The notes: generated by a model from the letters alone, not told the origin. Numbered from the stretch's first letter, positions 32,246 through 42,148 are shown. The stretch: 64,000 nt of DNA from Notoacmeibacter sp. MSK16QG-6 (GCF_024158145.1 NZ_JAMYXM010000003.1:124001-188000), one strand, 5' to 3'. Made by a program: numbers and translations.

Positions 32246-33340
32246 ATGGGCGCCATGGCCACGCACCCCGATTATCCCTATTGCAGTTCCTTCCGCGATC
32301 GGCATGGCCGCGAGCGCTGGCGCTTTCGCCGCAAGGGAAAGACGATCGCCCTACCCGGTGCGCCGGGCGAAGACGCTTTCGACCAGGCGTTCTATGCCGC
32401 ACTGAACGGGCACGACACACGCCGGGCACGTCCACGCGCCCGGACCATGGAGCAAGCATGGGCCATTGTCACCGAGGGCGCGGCATGGCGGGCGATGCGG
32501 TCGATCAGCCGGACCAATGAAGAGCGAATCGCCGGGCGATTCCTCGCCGAAAAGGTCGGACAGCACGGCGATCTCGTCTGGCGGGACGTTGAATTGCACC
32601 ATCTTCGTCGCAGCGATATCCGCCGCATTCTGGTCGGGCGGCCGCCGCATGCGGCATGGCGGCTGCTGATCGTGCTGCGGAAAATGATTCGCGCCGCGAT
32701 CGACGAGGAATGGATATCCGCCGACATCACGATCGGCGTCATGAAGAAACCGCGAACGGCGGGCTGGAAAGCATGGCCACCCGAAATGATGGCCGCCTAT
32801 CTGCGCCGCTGGCCGGTGGGCACGACGCCCCATCTGACGTTCTGCCTGGCGCTATGGCTCGGAAACCGCCGTGCCGATATCGTCACTCTGAAATGGTCGC
32901 AGAGAAAGATCGAAGCGCGCGGCGGCGCCATCCGCCGCGGCTGGGCCATCGTCCAGCAGAAGGGGGAAAAGGCGATATGGGTGCCGGAAACGGCAATGCT
33001 GTCAGCCGCGCTGGAGGCGACCGGGCGGCAAGGGCCGCATGTGCTGCTGACGCAATATGGCAAGCCCTTTTCGGAAAAGAGCCTGACCGGCCGCATGGCC
33101 GACTGGACGAAGGCCGCAGGCCTGCCCAGAGGCTACACGCTTCACGGCCTCCGCAAGACGCTCGGCCGTCTGGCGGCGGAAGGTGGAGCGACCACCCGTC
33201 AGAGCATGGATCTTCTCGGCCATGACGCGATCGAGCACGCCGAACTCTATTCCCGCGAGGCCGATCAGATCATCCTCGCCGAGGAAGCGATGGCTGCGGC
33301 GGAACGCCGATGGCGCGACCTGGCTAACCCAAATGGCTAA
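32246..33340 (+). CDS. Tyrosine integrase
   Basis: The 364-residue protein from ATG 32246 (ATG 32255 also possible) has an arm/core region and a catalytic domain with 'ALWLGNRRADIVTLKW' (first Arg), 'LHGLRKTLGRLAAEGG' (H-x-x-R) and 'GHDAIEHAELYSREAD' with the Tyr nucleophile. It recombines attP with the tRNA-Glu gene next to it. The last codons lie within repeats that may be its arm binding sites. Confidence 0.93.
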   Translation: MGAMATHPDYPYCSSFRDRHGRERWRFRRKGKTIALPGAPGEDAFDQAFYAALNGHDTRRARPRARTMEQAWAIVTEGAAWRAMRSISRTNEERIAGRFLAEKVGQHGDLVWRDVELHHLRRSDIRRILVGRPPHAAWRLLIVLRKMIRAAIDEEWISADITIGVMKKPRTAGWKAWPPEMMAAYLRRWPVGTTPHLTFCLALWLGNRRADIVTLKWSQRKIEARGGAIRRGWAIVQQKGEKAIWVPETAMLSAALEATGRQGPHVLLTQYGKPFSEKSLTGRMADWTKAAGLPRGYTLHGLRKTLGRLAAEGGATTRQSMDLLGHDAIEHAELYSREADQIILAEEAMAAAERRWRDLANPNG

Positions 33341-33364
33341 CCTTTGGCTAACCGCTATCTAACC
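33321..33364. repeat. Short direct repeats TGGCTAACC by attR
   Basis: TGGCTAACC occurs at 33321-33329, 33334-33342 and 33345-33353, with a partial fourth copy (TCTAACC) at 33358-33364, spaced about 11-13 bases. They overlap the last codons of the integrase and reach to within 20 bases of the tRNA, so they may be integrase arm-type sites. Confidence 0.75.
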
Positions 33365-33383
33365 TATTGATTTTATAGAAAAT

Positions 33384-33458
33384 TGGTACTCCCAAGGGGA
33401 ATCGAACCCCTGTTTCCGCCGTGAGAGGGCGGCGTCCTGACCGCTAGACGATGGGAGC
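33384..33458 (-). tRNA. tRNA-Glu (CTC), prophage attachment site
   Basis: The gene reads GCTCCCA...TGGGAGTACCA on the minus strand, 75 nt with encoded CCA. The anticodon stem is CCGCC/GGCGG and the loop CTCTCAC gives anticodon CTC. The T arm is AGGGG-TTCGATT-CCCCT. The first acceptor pair is G1-U72, a wobble. The 3' end faces the prophage, so the phage probably supplies the acceptor-side half and attR lies in this gene. Confidence 0.95.
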
Positions 33459-33513
33459 ATCCGGCTGGTGCGCGGCATATAGTCCGCCGGCGCCAGCTTG
33501 GCAATGGTTGAGA

Positions 33514-33915
33514 TCAGCGCTCAGCCTCAACCGCGATCTCGCCGAGCACCGAACCGTCGCGTATATCGATCTGCACAATCCGTTCGGTCGCTCTGCCCTT
33601 GATATGAAGAGTGATGCGCCGACCTTCCGCGAGAAGGTCGGCGATTGTCTCACCCGGCTGGAGCCGAAGCGTGCGGCCTGGCGACGAACCGAGCGAGACC
33701 GATTCGCCTGCCTGCGGGGGCGCAATTCGGGTGGCCGTTTCGGGCTCCTGCCCCGCCTTTTGATAGACAAGAATGCCGACGACGACGATAAGAAGGCCGA
33801 AAATGACCAGCAGGTTGATGATCATGAAGCGGACCAGCTTGCCACGAAGCCGCTCGGTAGCGGGATCGAGAGCCTCCTCCGGTTTTTCTTCTGTTCCCGT
33901 CTGGCTGCCGGTCAT
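33514..33915 (-). CDS. Single-pass membrane protein (DUF6476-like)
   Basis: The protein has 133 residues: a polar N-terminus, one transmembrane helix at about 31-53 ('IINLLVIFGLLIVVVGILVY') and a periplasmic beta-rich part of about 75 residues. The position divergent from rluD and the form are like DUF6476 proteins of Hyphomicrobiales. Its function is unknown. It is the first chromosomal gene after the tRNA. Confidence 0.75.
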   Translation of the reverse strand: MTGSQTGTEEKPEEALDPATERLRGKLVRFMIINLLVIFGLLIVVVGILVYQKAGQEPETATRIAPPQAGESVSLGSSPGRTLRLQPGETIADLLAEGRRITLHIKGRATERIVQIDIRDGSVLGEIAVEAER

Positions 33916-33972
33916 GATCGCCTTTCCGCCCTATGCTTATTGCCGAGCCCTGATAGACGAGTGAGCGCTGCG

Positions 33973-34992
33973 ATGAAAGAGATCATGCTGGACGGGATCG
34001 ATGCCGGCAAAAGGATCGATGTGGCTTTGGCGGCGCGACTCGCGCCCGATCTTTCACGCGGGCGCATTCAATCGCTTCTTCGAGTGGGCGCCGTCACCAT
34101 CGACGACAGGGTCGTGACTGAACCGAAATCGAAACTGCCAGCCACAGGCCTTGTTCGGATTATTCTTCCCGAGCCGGAAGACCCGCTGCCCCAGCCGCAA
34201 GCCATCGACCTGGACATTCTCTTCGAAGACGACCAGATCGTTGTCATTAATAAACCGCCGGGTCTTGTCGTTCACCCCGGTGCCGGGGTGCCGGACGGCA
34301 CGCTGGTCAATGCCCTAATCCACCATTGCGGCAACAGCCTTTCGGGTATCGGCGGCGTCAAACGTCCGGGCATCGTTCACCGGCTCGACCGCGATACGTC
34401 CGGCGTCATGGTCGTCGCAAAGACCGACCATGCTCATCGCGCTTTGTCGCAAGCTTTCGCCGCTCATGGCCGGGATGGCGCGCTCGCCAGGGCATATGTC
34501 GCGATTTGTTGGGGCGCTCCAGATCGACCGAAGGGGGTAATCGACGCCGCTCTCGGCCGCGCATCCTCGGACCGGACACGCCGGGCTGTGGTGCCGGAAA
34601 CACGTCCGGACGCGCGCAGGGCCGTGACACATTTTACGGTCGAGAGGCGGTTCGGCGAATTGCCAGACGGCACGGCCAGCGCCGCGATGGTGGAGTGCCG
34701 TCTGGAAACGGGCCGGACCCATCAGATACGAGTCCACATGGCTCATATCGGTCATCCCTTGATAGGCGATGCGACCTATGGCACCGCCTTCGCGACAAAA
34801 GCCAACAAGCTGCAGGATGAGGCGAAAGACGCTATTAGAAGCTTGTCACGGCAGGCGCTGCACGCGCGTCTTCTCGCCTTTCACCACCCTGAAACAGGCG
34901 AATATCTCAGCTTCACAACGGATTTGCCTACAGACATGTCCGACGTGGTGGATGCTTTCGAAACCCTCGATTTCACTCAAAAAAATAGCTAA
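33973..34992 (+). CDS. rluD: Ribosomal large subunit pseudouridine synthase D
   Basis: The 339-residue protein has an S4-type RNA-binding N-terminus, 'DDQIVVINKPPGLVVHPGAG' and the catalytic 'PGIVHRLDRDTSG' (Asp), then 'RTHQIRVHMAHIGHPLIGD'. It modifies uridines of 23S rRNA helix 69. ATG 33973 is chosen; GTG 33961 in frame is an alternative. It is followed by rpoH, an order seen in many Hyphomicrobiales. Confidence 0.93.
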   Translation: MKEIMLDGIDAGKRIDVALAARLAPDLSRGRIQSLLRVGAVTIDDRVVTEPKSKLPATGLVRIILPEPEDPLPQPQAIDLDILFEDDQIVVINKPPGLVVHPGAGVPDGTLVNALIHHCGNSLSGIGGVKRPGIVHRLDRDTSGVMVVAKTDHAHRALSQAFAAHGRDGALARAYVAICWGAPDRPKGVIDAALGRASSDRTRRAVVPETRPDARRAVTHFTVERRFGELPDGTASAAMVECRLETGRTHQIRVHMAHIGHPLIGDATYGTAFATKANKLQDEAKDAIRSLSRQALHARLLAFHHPETGEYLSFTTDLPTDMSDVVDAFETLDFTQKNS

Positions 34993-35158
34993 TATTACAG
35001 CGATTTTATATATTTAACCGCAATTTCCTGAAACATATCTGGCATCGGCCCGTTATATTACCTAGATAAGTCAGCTTGCCGCTCGTTCACGGGACAATGA
35101 TGACGACCGGCTCGGCTTGCCTCCAGCAGGAAGCCGATAGAATGAAGGAGGGTGCTTT

Positions 35159-36067
35159 ATGGCCCAGACACTACCGAGCGTCGCCACCGGCGAAGGTGGC
35201 CTGACGCGTTATTTGGAAGAAATCCGGCGATTTCCCATGCTCCAGCCGGACGAAGAATACATGCTGGCCAAACGCTACGCCGAGCATGAAGACACCGAAG
35301 CCGCGCATAAGCTCGTTACGAGCCATCTCCGCCTCGTGGCCAAGATAGCGATGGGTTATCGCGGTTATGGCCTGCCGATCGGTGAAGTGGTTTCCGAAGG
35401 CAATGTCGGCCTGATGCAGGCGGTGAAGAAATTCGAGCCGGAGCGCGGCTTCCGCCTGGCCACCTACGCCATGTGGTGGATTCGCGCGGCTATCCAGGAG
35501 TACATTCTTCGCTCTTGGTCGCTCGTGAAAATGGGTACGACCGCAAATCAGAAGCGTCTGTTTTTCAATCTCCGCAAGACCAAGAGCAAGATTCAGGCGC
35601 TGGATGACGGCGACCTTCATCCCGATCAGGTCAAGGAGATCGCAACCCGCCTCAAGGTGACGGAGGAGGACGTGATCTCGATGAACCGGCGGTTGGGCGG
35701 CGATGCATCGCTGAACGCGCCGATTCGCGCCAGCGAAGGTGAAAGCGGGCAATGGCAGGACTGGCTGGTCGATGAAAGCGAAAGTCAGGAAGACCTTCTG
35801 CTGGAACAGGATCAGCTTGAAACCAGGCGAGCCATGCTTGCCGACGCGATGGACATCCTGAACGATCGCGAGAAGCGAATTTTTCAGGCTCGTCGCCTGT
35901 CGGAAGACCCGATTACGCTGGAAGAGCTTTCCGGTGAGTTCGGCGTCAGCCGCGAGCGCGTGAGGCAGATCGAGGTCCGTGCCTTCGAGAAGGTTCAGGA
36001 ACAGATGCAGGACGCAGCGAAGAAGCTGGAACAAACGCCTGCGGTTGAAGCTCTCAGCGCTGGTTGA
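35159..36067 (+). CDS. rpoH: Heat-shock sigma factor sigma-32
   Basis: A 302-residue sigma-70 family protein with region 2 'FRLATYAMWWIRAAIQEYILRSWSLVK', the RpoH box QKRLFFNLRK (about 135-144) that binds core, and a region 4 helix-turn-helix 'EELSGEFGVSRERVRQIEVRAFEK'. It directs the heat-shock regulon and is held and degraded with FtsH help. AAGGAGGG lies 8 bases before the ATG. The 166-base leader has no clear sigma-32 site; TATATT near 35056 could be a -10. Confidence 0.95.
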   Translation: MAQTLPSVATGEGGLTRYLEEIRRFPMLQPDEEYMLAKRYAEHEDTEAAHKLVTSHLRLVAKIAMGYRGYGLPIGEVVSEGNVGLMQAVKKFEPERGFRLATYAMWWIRAAIQEYILRSWSLVKMGTTANQKRLFFNLRKTKSKIQALDDGDLHPDQVKEIATRLKVTEEDVISMNRRLGGDASLNAPIRASEGESGQWQDWLVDESESQEDLLLEQDQLETRRAMLADAMDILNDREKRIFQARRLSEDPITLEELSGEFGVSRERVRQIEVRAFEKVQEQMQDAAKKLEQTPAVEALSAG

Positions 36068-36097
36068 GAGCAGACCGAAAGCACTGCAGACAAAAAT

Positions 36098-36135
36098 GAA
36101 CCCGCCCGGATTGCCGTGGCGGGTTCTTTGTTTTC
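36098..36135 (+). terminator. Rho-independent terminator of rpoH
   Basis: GAACCCGCC (36098-36106) pairs with GGCGGGTTC (36118-36126), with an 11-base loop and a following TTTGTTTT. It lies 30 bases after the rpoH stop. Confidence 0.85.
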
Positions 36136-36164
36136 AGGCCAGATACTTTGAACGATGGCCCAAC

Positions 36165-37883
36165 TCAGCTTTCCGGTAATGGATTGCTTTGCCAGTAGTC
36201 CAGCACCTCGTCGACGACCTTTGCGCCGGGTAGCCCCTTCTCCATCGTAAAGAGCGCACGCCGGCCCGCTTCCAGAACGACCAGCAAATCGATCCAGTCC
36301 CGGTTGCGGATCAGTTCGAGATTGGCCTGACGCGCCTGCTGCCCCTCATCCAGCATCATCAGGAAGAAATTGCTCCCGATCTCGGCTGGAAAAGCGCTGA
36401 GCTGATTGCCGGGCGCCGCCTCGCTATCCTTCAGCATCATCCGCAGAATACTGCGAATGCCGCGGCCGGGCTCCTTCGTGGTCGGCTCGAAGATAACCTC
36501 GATCACATGGCTCGCAGGCAGCGAGCGGTCGCCATTGCGGCGCAGCGTCAACCGCAATGACGTACCGGTGTCAGGAATATACAGATCGGCGCGAAGGGCA
36601 GGCTCATCCTCCATATTGGGACCGGGCTGCTCCTCGACCCTGCTCCATACCACGCTGCCCTGGAGCCGGCGAAGCTGCTCATTGGCAGTCCGCTCCTCAG
36701 AATAGATGGCGCGTTGGCCGACCTGGACCGCCGGCTGCGCTGTATCGCTTTCCGCTTGATTCTCTTCTGTCTGAGCCTCGCCGTTGGCCTGGCTATTCGG
36801 CTCGCTGTCGGCCTGCGCCACGGTCAGCGGCGCGACGGACGTGCCCTCGCCGAACTCGTCGACCGGCTCGCCTGTCGATCCGGCATCGCTTTCAGATCCG
36901 TCCGGCGACAAACGCTGCGTGAACTTTTCCGGACGTGTCTGCGCAGCATCGGTAGAGGCCTGATCGGCATTCGGCGTAACCGTATCGCCGTCACCATCGG
37001 TCGATGTCTGGTTGCCTGAGTCATCGTTCTCGCCGAGAATGCCATCGAAAGTATCTTCGATGACAGCGATCTGGTCATCGACGAAATCCGGCATGAAGTA
37101 AGCGACAGCGCCTAACCCGCCCGCAAGAAGAAGAAGGATCACAAGGGCGGCGATAGCGCCCCAACGGCGCGGCTTACGCTGCACCCGGGTGACGGCAGGA
37201 CGCGGCTCCTCTCGGAAGAAATCTTCCGGCCGATCCGATTCTTCATCCAGACTAGTGTCGGCAGGGTCGGTAAGGCCAGAGTCGTATTCCGGGCCATCGT
37301 GGACTGGGGCCACCAGAACGGTATCGGAAGTATCGGCAGTGACCTCGTCGATCGGGCTGGTCGGCTCGTCGGCGCGTGGCGTTTCCGGCTCGAACGGTTC
37401 CGGCCGAAGCTCCGGCGCGGCATCTGCAAGTTCGGGCGCGGCGGGCGGCGTTTCGTAATCGGCGGGGATCATCTCATTGAAAACGGCATCGTTTTCAATC
37501 GGCGGAACACTTTCGTCGGCTGTTTGCGACGCATGATCCTGAGCTGGCTCGTCGACCGGAGGTTCGTCCGGTGGAAGCACCGGTTCGTCGTTGGTCCCCT
37601 CGTCCCTGTCCGCTGCAAAACGGGCCGGATTGTCCGCTTCCTCAGAGCCCAGCACATCGCCTAGCTCATCCTGAAACCGGTAGTCGTCTTCGACAGCGCG
37701 AATGGCCCGCTCGACCACCGCCATATTACGATCAATCACCGACTGATCGGCATCTGGTTTGGCGGCCAGAAGTTTGGCCTGGATCTGCGCACGAGCCTTA
37801 TCGTAAACCTTGGCGCGAATGCCGGTATCGTGACGGGGTAGACCGTCAATCGTCTTTTTGAGAACCGCCGCAATATCCGCCAT
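36165..37883 (-). CDS. Acidic single-pass membrane protein, 572 aa
   Basis: ATG 37883 is chosen because AAGGA lies about 10 bases upstream; an earlier ATG (37928) is in frame. Residues about 5-90 form a helical domain, followed by a long acidic, proline-rich disordered stretch. A transmembrane helix ('WGAIAALVILLLLAGGLGAVAYFM') sits near the middle, then another acidic region and a C-terminal globular domain. Proteins of this layout are found near purA in Hyphomicrobiales, but function is unknown. A link to the envelope or division is possible. Confidence 0.75.
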   Translation of the reverse strand: MADIAAVLKKTIDGLPRHDTGIRAKVYDKARAQIQAKLLAAKPDADQSVIDRNMAVVERAIRAVEDDYRFQDELGDVLGSEEADNPARFAADRDEGTNDEPVLPPDEPPVDEPAQDHASQTADESVPPIENDAVFNEMIPADYETPPAAPELADAAPELRPEPFEPETPRADEPTSPIDEVTADTSDTVLVAPVHDGPEYDSGLTDPADTSLDEESDRPEDFFREEPRPAVTRVQRKPRRWGAIAALVILLLLAGGLGAVAYFMPDFVDDQIAVIEDTFDGILGENDDSGNQTSTDGDGDTVTPNADQASTDAAQTRPEKFTQRLSPDGSESDAGSTGEPVDEFGEGTSVAPLTVAQADSEPNSQANGEAQTEENQAESDTAQPAVQVGQRAIYSEERTANEQLRRLQGSVVWSRVEEQPGPNMEDEPALRADLYIPDTGTSLRLTLRRNGDRSLPASHVIEVIFEPTTKEPGRGIRSILRMMLKDSEAAPGNQLSAFPAEIGSNFFLMMLDEGQQARQANLELIRNRDWIDLLVVLEAGRRALFTMEKGLPGAKVVDEVLDYWQSNPLPES

Positions 37884-38010
37884 CAGTCTGCTATCCTTGC
37901 CCCCGCCCTGCGCTTTCCTCTGCACCATCCCTGATAGTGCGGAACAGCCGGAACGTAACGATTTTCGCTAATCTTTCAAATCCCGCCGCGGAGCCGCCGT
38001 CAACTGCGCA

Positions 38011-39303
38011 TCAATCCTGAAACGGATCTGTGACCAAAATGGTGTCGTCCCGCTCCGGCGATGTGGATAGCATGGCGACCGGCGCGCCGATCAATTCCTC
38101 GATCCGCCGCACATATTTGATCGCCTGTGCAGGCAGATCGGCCCACCGCCGAGCGCCGACCGTGGTTTCGCTCCATCCCTCAAAAGTCTCATAGACCGGC
38201 TCGACCTTGTTCTGCAGATCGGCGCTGGCCGGCAGATAATCGATCTCTTCGCCGTCCAATCTATAGCCGGTGCAAATCGCGATCTCATCCAACCCGTCGA
38301 GCACATCGAGCTTGGTCAGCGCGATGCCGGATATGCCGTTAATGGCGACGCTCTTGCGCACCAAAGCGGCGTCGAACCATCCGCAACGGCGCTGCCGGCC
38401 AGTGACCGTTCCGAATTCGTGGCCGCGTTCGCCGAGCGTCTGGCCTATCTCGTTCAGCTGCTCTGTCGGAAAAGGCCCCTCTCCTACGCGTGTCGTGTAG
38501 GCTTTGGTGATCCCGAGCACATAATCGATGGCATTCGGACCGAGGCCGGACCCGGCCGCCGCCTGTCCTGAAACCACGTTCGAGGAAGTGACGAACGGAT
38601 AGGTGCCGTGGTCGACATCGAGCAGGCTGCCCTGCGCGCCTTCAAAGAGAATGCGCTCGCCCGCCCGCCGCTTTTCATTGAGTACGCTCCACACCCGGTC
38701 GATAAATGGCGCGATGGTCGGCGTGACTTCGGCCAGTTCGTCCAGCAAGGTCTGCGGATCGATCTCCTCGACACCCAACCCGCGCCGGAGCGGATTGTGG
38801 TGGGCCAGAACGCGTTCAATCTTTGAGGGCAGAACGTCTGGATTGAGCAGGTCGAGCGCCTTGATCGAACGGCGTCCGACCTTGTCTTCATAGGCGGGAC
38901 CGATGCCTCGACCGGTCGTGCCGATCCGCGCACCCTTGGCGGCTCGTTCTTCGCGCAAGCGGTCCAGTTCGCCATGAAGGGAAAGGATCAGCGGCACGTT
39001 TTCGGCGATCTTTAGAACATCCGGCGTAATGGAAACGCCCTGCGCCTCCAGCCGGCCAATCTCTGCGATGAAGGCACGCGGATCGAACACCACACCGTTC
39101 CCGATTACCGAGAGCTTGCCTCGCACCACGCCCGACGGCAGAAGCGAGAGCTTGTACGAGGTGCCGTCGATAACGAGTGTATGACCCGCATTGTGGCCGC
39201 CCTGAAATCGAACGACCACATTGGCGCGGTCGGAGAGCCAGTCGACGATTTTGCCTTTGCCCTCGTCGCCCCATTGCGACCCTACCACCACCACATTGGC
39301 CAT
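38011..39303 (-). CDS. purA: Adenylosuccinate synthetase
   Basis: This 430-residue enzyme condenses IMP and aspartate with GTP in AMP synthesis. The P-loop '[15 protein letters not shown]' (7-21), catalytic 'GGHNAGHT' and '[14 protein letters not shown]' are intact. ATG 39303 has GGAG upstream; the longer frame is not supported. The EamA gene diverges on the other side of a 212-base region. Confidence 0.96.
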   Translation of the reverse strand: MANVVVVGSQWGDEGKGKIVDWLSDRANVVVRFQGGHNAGHTLVIDGTSYKLSLLPSGVVRGKLSVIGNGVVFDPRAFIAEIGRLEAQGVSITPDVLKIAENVPLILSLHGELDRLREERAAKGARIGTTGRGIGPAYEDKVGRRSIKALDLLNPDVLPSKIERVLAHHNPLRRGLGVEEIDPQTLLDELAEVTPTIAPFIDRVWSVLNEKRRAGERILFEGAQGSLLDVDHGTYPFVTSSNVVSGQAAAGSGLGPNAIDYVLGITKAYTTRVGEGPFPTEQLNEIGQTLGERGHEFGTVTGRQRRCGWFDAALVRKSVAINGISGIALTKLDVLDGLDEIAICTGYRLDGEEIDYLPASADLQNKVEPVYETFEGWSETTVGARRWADLPAQAIKYVRRIEELIGAPVAMLSTSPERDDTILVTDPFQD

Positions 39304-39515
39304 TTTCTGCTCCGGCTCACGGTTTTGAATTGAGACATTCGGTCCGCCCAGCGAAAAGGCGATCGGATTGTCGGCAAACGCGCGCCTTATAGCGGTTGAT
39401 TGCCGTCTTGCCGACCACCCATTGAACAAATTTCCACCAAAGCCGCCAGGATCGATCGCATCCGGCTATCCATGCCCGCTTGCCTGACCATTCACGGCGA
39501 AGTAGGCCAGCATTT

Positions 39516-40439
39516 ATGCATTCGCCCCGCACCTCCACACCGACCATTAGCCCGCTAGTCGGCGCTTACGCCATTCTTACGCTGACCACCCTCTTCTGGG
39601 GCGCCAATGCGGTGGCGGGCCGCATTGCTGCTGGCCATATCTCCCCCGGCATGCTGACGCTTCTACGCTGGCTCGTCGCTTTGATAGTGCTGCTTATCAT
39701 CAGCAGACCGCGCCTTCGAGCCGACTGGCCGAACCTCAAGCGCGCTCTGCCTCACCTGATGCTTCTCGGCGGCCTCGGCTTCGCCCTGTTCAACATATTT
39801 CTTTATACAGGCCTGAACTACACGACGGCCATTAATGCCGCCATCGCGCAGGGCGGTATGCCGGTCGCAATCTTCCTGCTGAATTTCGTGGTCTATAGGC
39901 TTAGACCGAGTTTGATGCAGATCGTCGGGTTGGTTCTCGGTCTTTGCGGCGTCGCCATGGTCGCCGCCCAAGGCGATCTGGCAAATCTGGCGGCCCTGCA
40001 GATCAATCGAGGCGACGCGCTTCTGCTCTGCGCTGTCGTCGTCTATTCATCATACACCGTGGCCTTGCGGGCAAAACCAGCAGCGCTTCACTGGCAATCG
40101 ACGATGACGGGCATGGCCGCAGGCGCGACAATCGCCGCATTGCCCTATGCGCTTTGGGAAGCGGAAAGCGGAAATCTGATGATGCCCGATGCGACGGCAT
40201 GGGCGGTGGTTATCTTCGCCGCAATCTTTCCCTCCATCGGCAGCCAGAGCCTCTTCATCAAGGGCAATGAGTTGATCGGCGGCAACCGGGCCGGTCTCTT
40301 TACCAATCTGATCCCGGTCTGGGGCACATTGCTCGCCGTTGTCGTGCTCGGCGAGACATTTCATCTCTGGCAGGCCGTGTCCCTTGGTCTGATCTTCAGC
40401 GGCATCGCTTTGGCTGAGCGGTTTAAACCGAAGACATAA
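39516..40439 (+). CDS. EamA-family (DMT) transporter
   Basis: The 307-residue protein has ten hydrophobic helices in two EamA repeats (starting near 12 and 165). The first repeat begins 'LTTLFWGANAVAGRIA', typical of drug/metabolite transporters. The substrate is unknown. ATG 39516 is favoured, with only a weak ribosome site. It is divergent from purA and convergent with serA. Confidence 0.88.
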   Translation: MHSPRTSTPTISPLVGAYAILTLTTLFWGANAVAGRIAAGHISPGMLTLLRWLVALIVLLIISRPRLRADWPNLKRALPHLMLLGGLGFALFNIFLYTGLNYTTAINAAIAQGGMPVAIFLLNFVVYRLRPSLMQIVGLVLGLCGVAMVAAQGDLANLAALQINRGDALLLCAVVVYSSYTVALRAKPAALHWQSTMTGMAAGATIAALPYALWEAESGNLMMPDATAWAVVIFAAIFPSIGSQSLFIKGNELIGGNRAGLFTNLIPVWGTLLAVVVLGETFHLWQAVSLGLIFSGIALAERFKPKT

Positions 40440-40443
40440 AAAC

Positions 40444-40463
40444 GGCGGACCCAAAGGCCCGCC
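40444..40463. terminator. Bidirectional terminator between EamA gene and serA
   Basis: GGCGGaCC-CAAA-GGcCCGCC forms a hairpin with an ATTTTAG run on the plus side and GTTTTTAT on the minus side. It can stop both convergent genes. Confidence 0.8.
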
Positions 40464-40494
40464 ATTTTAGTCGTTTGAAATGGGATTTTCCGTC

Positions 40495-42093
40495 CTACCC
40501 TTCGACGTCGAAGGAAAGCGCTCTTGCCCGCAGGATCTGCGGATGAGCAGTCAGTTTTTCGATAACATCGTCAGAAACCGGACCATCGACATAAAGCAGC
40601 GCGATTGCATCGCCGCCCGCTTCCTTTCGGCCGAGTTGAAAGTTGGCGATGTTGACGCCGCTTTCGCCGAGTGTCGTACCGAGAGCACCGATAAAACCGG
40701 GTTTGTCGATATTGGTCGTGTAAACCATATGACGCCCGATCTCAGCATCGATATTGATGCCCTTGATTTGGATGAAGCGGGGCTTGCCGTCGGAGAAGAC
40801 CGTGCCGGCCACAGTGCGAGTCGTATCGTCCGCTTTCACGCGCAGCATGATGTATCCATCGAAAACGCCGCTCTTATCGCGCCGCACCTCCGAAACGATC
40901 ACACCACGTTCCTTCGCCAGAAGCGGCGCGGAAACCATGTTGGCCTCTGGCATTTGCGGCCGCATCAAACCTGAAACGGCAGCAGACACGAGCGCACGCG
41001 TATTCATTGCGGCGGTCGAGCCGTCGAAAATGATTTCGACTTCGCGGATCGGCGAATCCGTGACCTGGCCAACGAATGAGCCGAGCATTTCCGCCAGTTT
41101 GACGAAAGGCTTCAGGACAGGCGCTTCTTCCGCCGAGATGGACGGCATGTTGATGGCATTGGTCACTGCGCCGGTGTTCAGATAGTCGCTCATCTGCTCG
41201 GCCACCTGAAGCGCCACATTCTCCTGCGCTTCGCTGGTGGATGCGCCGAGATGCGGCGTGCAGACCACATTGTCCATGCCGAAAAGCGGGTTTTCCTTGG
41301 CCGGCTCTTCCTCGAAAACATCGAGCGCCGCGCCGGCGACCTTGCCGCTCTTCAACGCCTCGACGAGGTCGCTTTCGACGATCAATCCGCCCCGCGCGCA
41401 ATTGATGATGCGAACGCCGTCCTTCATCTTGGCAAAGGCCTCGGCATCGATAATGGCGCGGGTCTTGTCGGTCAGTGGCGTATGCAGCGTGATGAAGTCG
41501 GCTCGGGCGAAAAGCTCGTCCAGTTCCACCTTCTTGACGCCGATCTGTGTGGCGCGCTCCTGCGTCAGGAATGGGTCGAAGGCGACCACGTTCATCTTCA
41601 GGCCGATGGCGCGCGACGCGACGATCGATCCGATATTGCCGGCGCCGATAATGCCGAGTGTCTTGCCGGTGATCTCGACGCCCATGAACTTGCTCTTTTC
41701 CCACTTGCCGGCATGGGTGCTCTCATTGGCCTGCGGGATCTGGCGGGCGACCGCGAACATCATCGCGATAGCGTGTTCGGCGGTTGTGATGGAGTTGCCG
41801 AACGGCGTATTCATCACAATGATACCCTTGCGCGAGGCGGCGGGAATATCGACATTGTCGACGCCGATACCTGCGCGGCCGATGACCTTCAGATTGGTCG
41901 CCTTTTCGATCAGCTTTTCGGTGGCTTTCGTCGCCGAGCGGATCGCCAGCCCATCATAGTCGCCGATGATTTCGGCCAGCTTTTCCTTGTCTTTGCCGAC
42001 ATCGGGCTGGAAGTCGACATCGATGCCCTTGTCCTTGAAGATCTGGACGGCGGCGTTGGAAAGCTTGTCGGAAATGAGTACGCGCGGTGCCAT
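40495..42093 (-). CDS. serA: D-3-phosphoglycerate dehydrogenase
   Basis: This 532-residue enzyme of the long form catalyses the first step of serine synthesis from 3-phosphoglycerate. The NAD site 'LGIIGAGNIGSIVASRA' (about 148-164), catalytic region 'NCARGGLI' and 'CTPHLGAST' are present, and the C-terminus carries the intervening domain and an ACT domain for feedback by serine. It follows serC after 94 bases, so both form an operon. Confidence 0.97.
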   Translation of the reverse strand: MAPRVLISDKLSNAAVQIFKDKGIDVDFQPDVGKDKEKLAEIIGDYDGLAIRSATKATEKLIEKATNLKVIGRAGIGVDNVDIPAASRKGIIVMNTPFGNSITTAEHAIAMMFAVARQIPQANESTHAGKWEKSKFMGVEITGKTLGIIGAGNIGSIVASRAIGLKMNVVAFDPFLTQERATQIGVKKVELDELFARADFITLHTPLTDKTRAIIDAEAFAKMKDGVRIINCARGGLIVESDLVEALKSGKVAGAALDVFEEEPAKENPLFGMDNVVCTPHLGASTSEAQENVALQVAEQMSDYLNTGAVTNAINMPSISAEEAPVLKPFVKLAEMLGSFVGQVTDSPIREVEIIFDGSTAAMNTRALVSAAVSGLMRPQMPEANMVSAPLLAKERGVIVSEVRRDKSGVFDGYIMLRVKADDTTRTVAGTVFSDGKPRFIQIKGINIDAEIGRHMVYTTNIDKPGFIGALGTTLGESGVNIANFQLGRKEAGGDAIALLYVDGPVSDDVIEKLTAHPQILRARALSFDVEG

Positions 42094-42148
42094 AGGTTTG
42101 GCCTCCTGCTGTTACGGGCTCCCGCCCGAAATTAAGATGGGGATGAAC

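Larger units (their letters stand above)
1..33383. mobile_element. HK97-like temperate prophage (left end outside window)
   Basis: The segment has HK97-type packaging, head and tail genes in canonical order, a Cro/CI switch, replication genes, an excisionase-like gene and a tyrosine integrase that ends just before the 3' end of a tRNA-Glu gene. The right boundary (attR) should lie inside the 3' half of that tRNA. The left boundary is not in the window, because position 1 falls inside the tape-measure gene. No head or tail gene looks broken except at the tape-measure start, so the element may be functional. A gene transfer agent is unlikely, given the integrase and repressor. Confidence 0.95.
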
